The translations under genes and the position numbers were made by a program. A model generated the notes under the pieces. It did no database searches and had not been told where the DNA came from. It saw nothing but the letters and a program-made list of their open reading frames with translations. Below, in pieces: positions 14,134-15,259 of a DNA stretch of 15,259 nucleotides (positions within the stretch are counted from its first letter, which is position 1; each line of letters starts with the position of its first letter). This DNA is from GCA-003244245 sp036378735 (GTDB lineage Bacteria; Actinomycetota; Actinomycetes; Mycobacteriales; Pseudonocardiaceae): contig DASUVX010000108.1 of NCBI GenBank assembly GCA_036378735.1, positions 1 through 15,259 of the forward strand, read 5' to 3'.

Positions 14134-14895
14134 CTAGGCGCGGCGGGTGGTGCGAAGCACCAGCGTCTGCATCGGGAGCTCGAAGCTACCGTCGCGGGTC
14201 CGGGGATGGGTTTCGAGGAAGCGGCGAATCGTGGTGAAGGTAGCGGCCCGCTCATCGGGTGAGCTGGTGACGGCCCACGAATGGGTCGACACGGTGTCCA
14301 GCAGTGAGTCGATGGTCCGCGGCCAGCGCCAGCGAAATCCGCGCAGCTGCGGGTCGCCGAACGCCGGGTGCTCGGGCACGTCGGCGAATCCCCGTCCGAC
14401 CATGCCGCTCGAGCGTTGCGCCTGGGCGGCCGCAGTCAGCTCGGTGACCCAGTCCACCGAGTCGTCCTCGGTGTTGCCGAGCGCGGCCAGCACACCCCCT
14501 GGCCGCAGTACGCGGGCGATCTCGTCGAGCGCCCGGTCGGGCTCGAACCAGTGAAATGCCTGCCCGACGACGACTGCGTCTACGGCTGCGTCGTGAGCTG
14601 GAATCTGCTCGGCCGTCCCGAAACGGACCGTCACCTCGGGTAGCAGCTGGGACAGCTGGGTACGCATGCCGTCGTCTGGTTCGATGGCCAGCACTGCCGC
14701 CGCGGGTATTCCGCACCGCAGCAGCGCCTCGGTGAGCTTGCCAGTGCCGGCAGCGAGATCGAGCACCCGGGCACTGTCGGGTAGCAAGCCCAGCGCCCAC
14801 GCCACCGCCTGTTCCGGGTAATCCGGCCGGTGCTGCGCGTACCTGGCCGCCACGGATCCGAAACAGCGCGCCCGGCGAGCGTGCATGTCGTCCAC
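14134..14895 (-). CDS. Class I SAM-dependent methyltransferase (Methyltransf_11-like)
   Basis: This 253-residue protein has the SAM-binding motif I VLDLAAGTGKLTE at residues 44-56 and an acidic motif II around E72 (LAIEPDDGM). Motif III-like GQAFHWFEPDRALDEIARVLRPGG follows. The N-terminus FGSVAARYAQHRPDYPEQAV is typical of small-molecule methyltransferases of this family. The substrate is unknown. GTG 14895 is chosen because TACCGT, a TANNNT box, ends exactly 6 nt before it and no Shine-Dalgarno is seen; ATG 14886, three codons later, is the alternative. It is on the opposite strand to the rest and interrupts the usual coaX-lysS order, so it was placed here by rearrangement or gain. Codon use looks like that of its neighbours. 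Confidence 0.9.
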   Translation of the reverse strand: MDDMHARRARCFGSVAARYAQHRPDYPEQAVAWALGLLPDSARVLDLAAGTGKLTEALLRCGIPAAAVLAIEPDDGMRTQLSQLLPEVTVRFGTAEQIPAHDAAVDAVVVGQAFHWFEPDRALDEIARVLRPGGVLAALGNTEDDSVDWVTELTAAAQAQRSSGMVGRGFADVPEHPAFGDPQLRGFRWRWPRTIDSLLDTVSTHSWAVTSSPDERAATFTTIRRFLETHPRTRDGSFELPMQTLVLRTTRRA

Positions 14896-15131
14896 GGTCA
14901 GACGGTACCGGCGCGGCGGTGGCGGCTAAGGACCACTGAGCGGTCCACGGTGCCGGCCCAGTCATGCCCAGCTGACAACGACTTGTTCGACCAGATGGGG
15001 TGCCCCGGCACGAGGGGGAGCATGACGGGCTGACTTATTTGCACGGCGCGGGAAGCTGTCTGTACAAGTTGAGAATGGCGCATGGCAGCAAAGAGTTACG
15101 CCCGCTTCCCACTGCACACAAGGAGGCTTAT
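14896..15131. other. 236-bp spacer between methyltransferase and transposase; no convincing gene
   Basis: It holds a 61-codon - strand ORF (14898-15083) ending 2 nt before the methyltransferase start, without a Shine-Dalgarno or recognisable homology. It also holds a 17-codon + strand ORF (15082-15135). A ggacc/ggtcc stem lies at about 14928-14944. Base composition toward 15030-15130 is less GC-rich than the neighbouring genes. The outer end of the insertion sequence probably lies within its last ~100 bases, but the terminal inverted repeat cannot be placed because the other end is outside the window. Confidence 0.5.
14902..14907 (-). promoter_or_regulatory. Putative -10 element (TACCGT) for a leaderless methyltransferase transcript
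   Basis: On the - strand TACCGT is followed by the 6 nt CTGACC and then GTG (14895). This is the spacing expected if transcription begins at the G of the start codon. No Shine-Dalgarno is present. No convincing -35 box is seen. Confidence 0.45.
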
Positions 15132-15259
15132 TCAGGCGGCCCGGTAGAATTGTAGCCCGACGACGGCGCTGATGGTGTCCGTGAAGGTGGCGAGTGGTCG
15201 GCGGTAGTCGGTGTGCAGGATTCTCCAGGTCTTCAGGTTCGCGATCGTTTGTTCGATTC
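15132..15259 (-). mobile_element. 3' end of an IS5-like DDE transposase gene, cut by the window edge
   Basis: Reading the - strand from the right edge gives 41 residues and a TGA stop (15134-15132). They include IANLKTWRILHTDYRRPL, then TISAVVGLQFYRAA at the C-terminus. This matches the end of IS5-family (DDE_Tnp_4 type) transposases common in actinobacteria. The catalytic DDE residues are outside the window. The copy appears intact as far as it is visible. It marks an insertion-prone junction at the end of the conserved gene block. Confidence 0.82.

Noticed and set aside
13129..14262. 377-codon + strand ORF over coaX and the following gap
   Set aside because: It overlaps coaX in another frame, runs antisense into the methyltransferase, and its translation is Arg-rich with no recognisable fold.
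15000..15011. Short dyad gtgccccggcac in the right spacer
   Set aside because: The two-base loop is too small for a hairpin and such dyads are common at this GC content.
15082..15135. 17-codon + strand ORF (MAAKSYARFPLHTRRL...)
   Set aside because: It is too short to judge, has no ribosome binding site and runs antisense into the transposase stop; it could be the start of a gene cut by the IS but nothing shows this.

Overview
The window is GC-rich actinobacterial chromosome. Third codon positions are almost all G or C, GTG starts are common, and 1-16 nt stop/start overlaps are frequent. Gene content and order (dacB-like, DUF2342, tilS, hpt, ftsH, folE-folP-folB-folK, DUF3180, membrane protein, DUF2520, panC-panD-coaX) match the conserved block known in Mycobacteriales and Pseudonocardiales. 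The genus cannot be fixed from the sequence alone. Almost everything reads on the + strand. Only the last ~1.1 kb, a methyltransferase and a transposase end, reads on the - strand.

Region 1 (1-4114) holds a left-truncated D-Ala-D-Ala carboxypeptidase (PBP4 type), a DUF2342 zincin-like protein, tRNA-Ile lysidine synthetase (tilS) and hypoxanthine-guanine phosphoribosyltransferase (hpt). The tilS-hpt junction is the oddest DNA in the window. A perfect 22-bp inverted repeat is followed directly by five copies of a 15-bp unit, all in frame with hpt, so the start of hpt is uncertain. Region 2 (4115-4392) is a 278-bp leader before ftsH.

Region 3 (4393-9189) is the membrane AAA+ protease ftsH and then the folate genes folE, folP, folB and folK, which run from GTP to dihydropteroate. 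A 15-codon mini-ORF sits exactly between folB and folK and shares its start with the folB stop and its stop with the folK start. Region 4 (9186-13960) is a DUF3180 membrane protein, a PrsW-type intramembrane protease, a DUF2520 Rossmann protein, then panC, panD and coaX. The last three lead to pantothenate and its phosphorylation for coenzyme A. Dense overlaps imply co-transcription and translational coupling in two runs: folE to DUF3180, and DUF2520 to coaX.

Region 5 (13961-15259) breaks the usual order. In relatives lysS normally follows coaX. Here there is a short 22-bp-period repeat, a convergent SAM methyltransferase, a 236-bp stretch without a convincing gene, and the 3' end of an IS5-like transposase cut by the window edge.

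No tRNA, rRNA, CRISPR array, phage gene or defence system is visible. The window is mostly housekeeping. The points worth a second look are the hpt leader repeats, the folB-folK mini-ORF, a 28-bp perfect palindrome and an in-frame repeat insert in the carboxypeptidase gene, several putative leaderless promoters, and the rearranged right edge.
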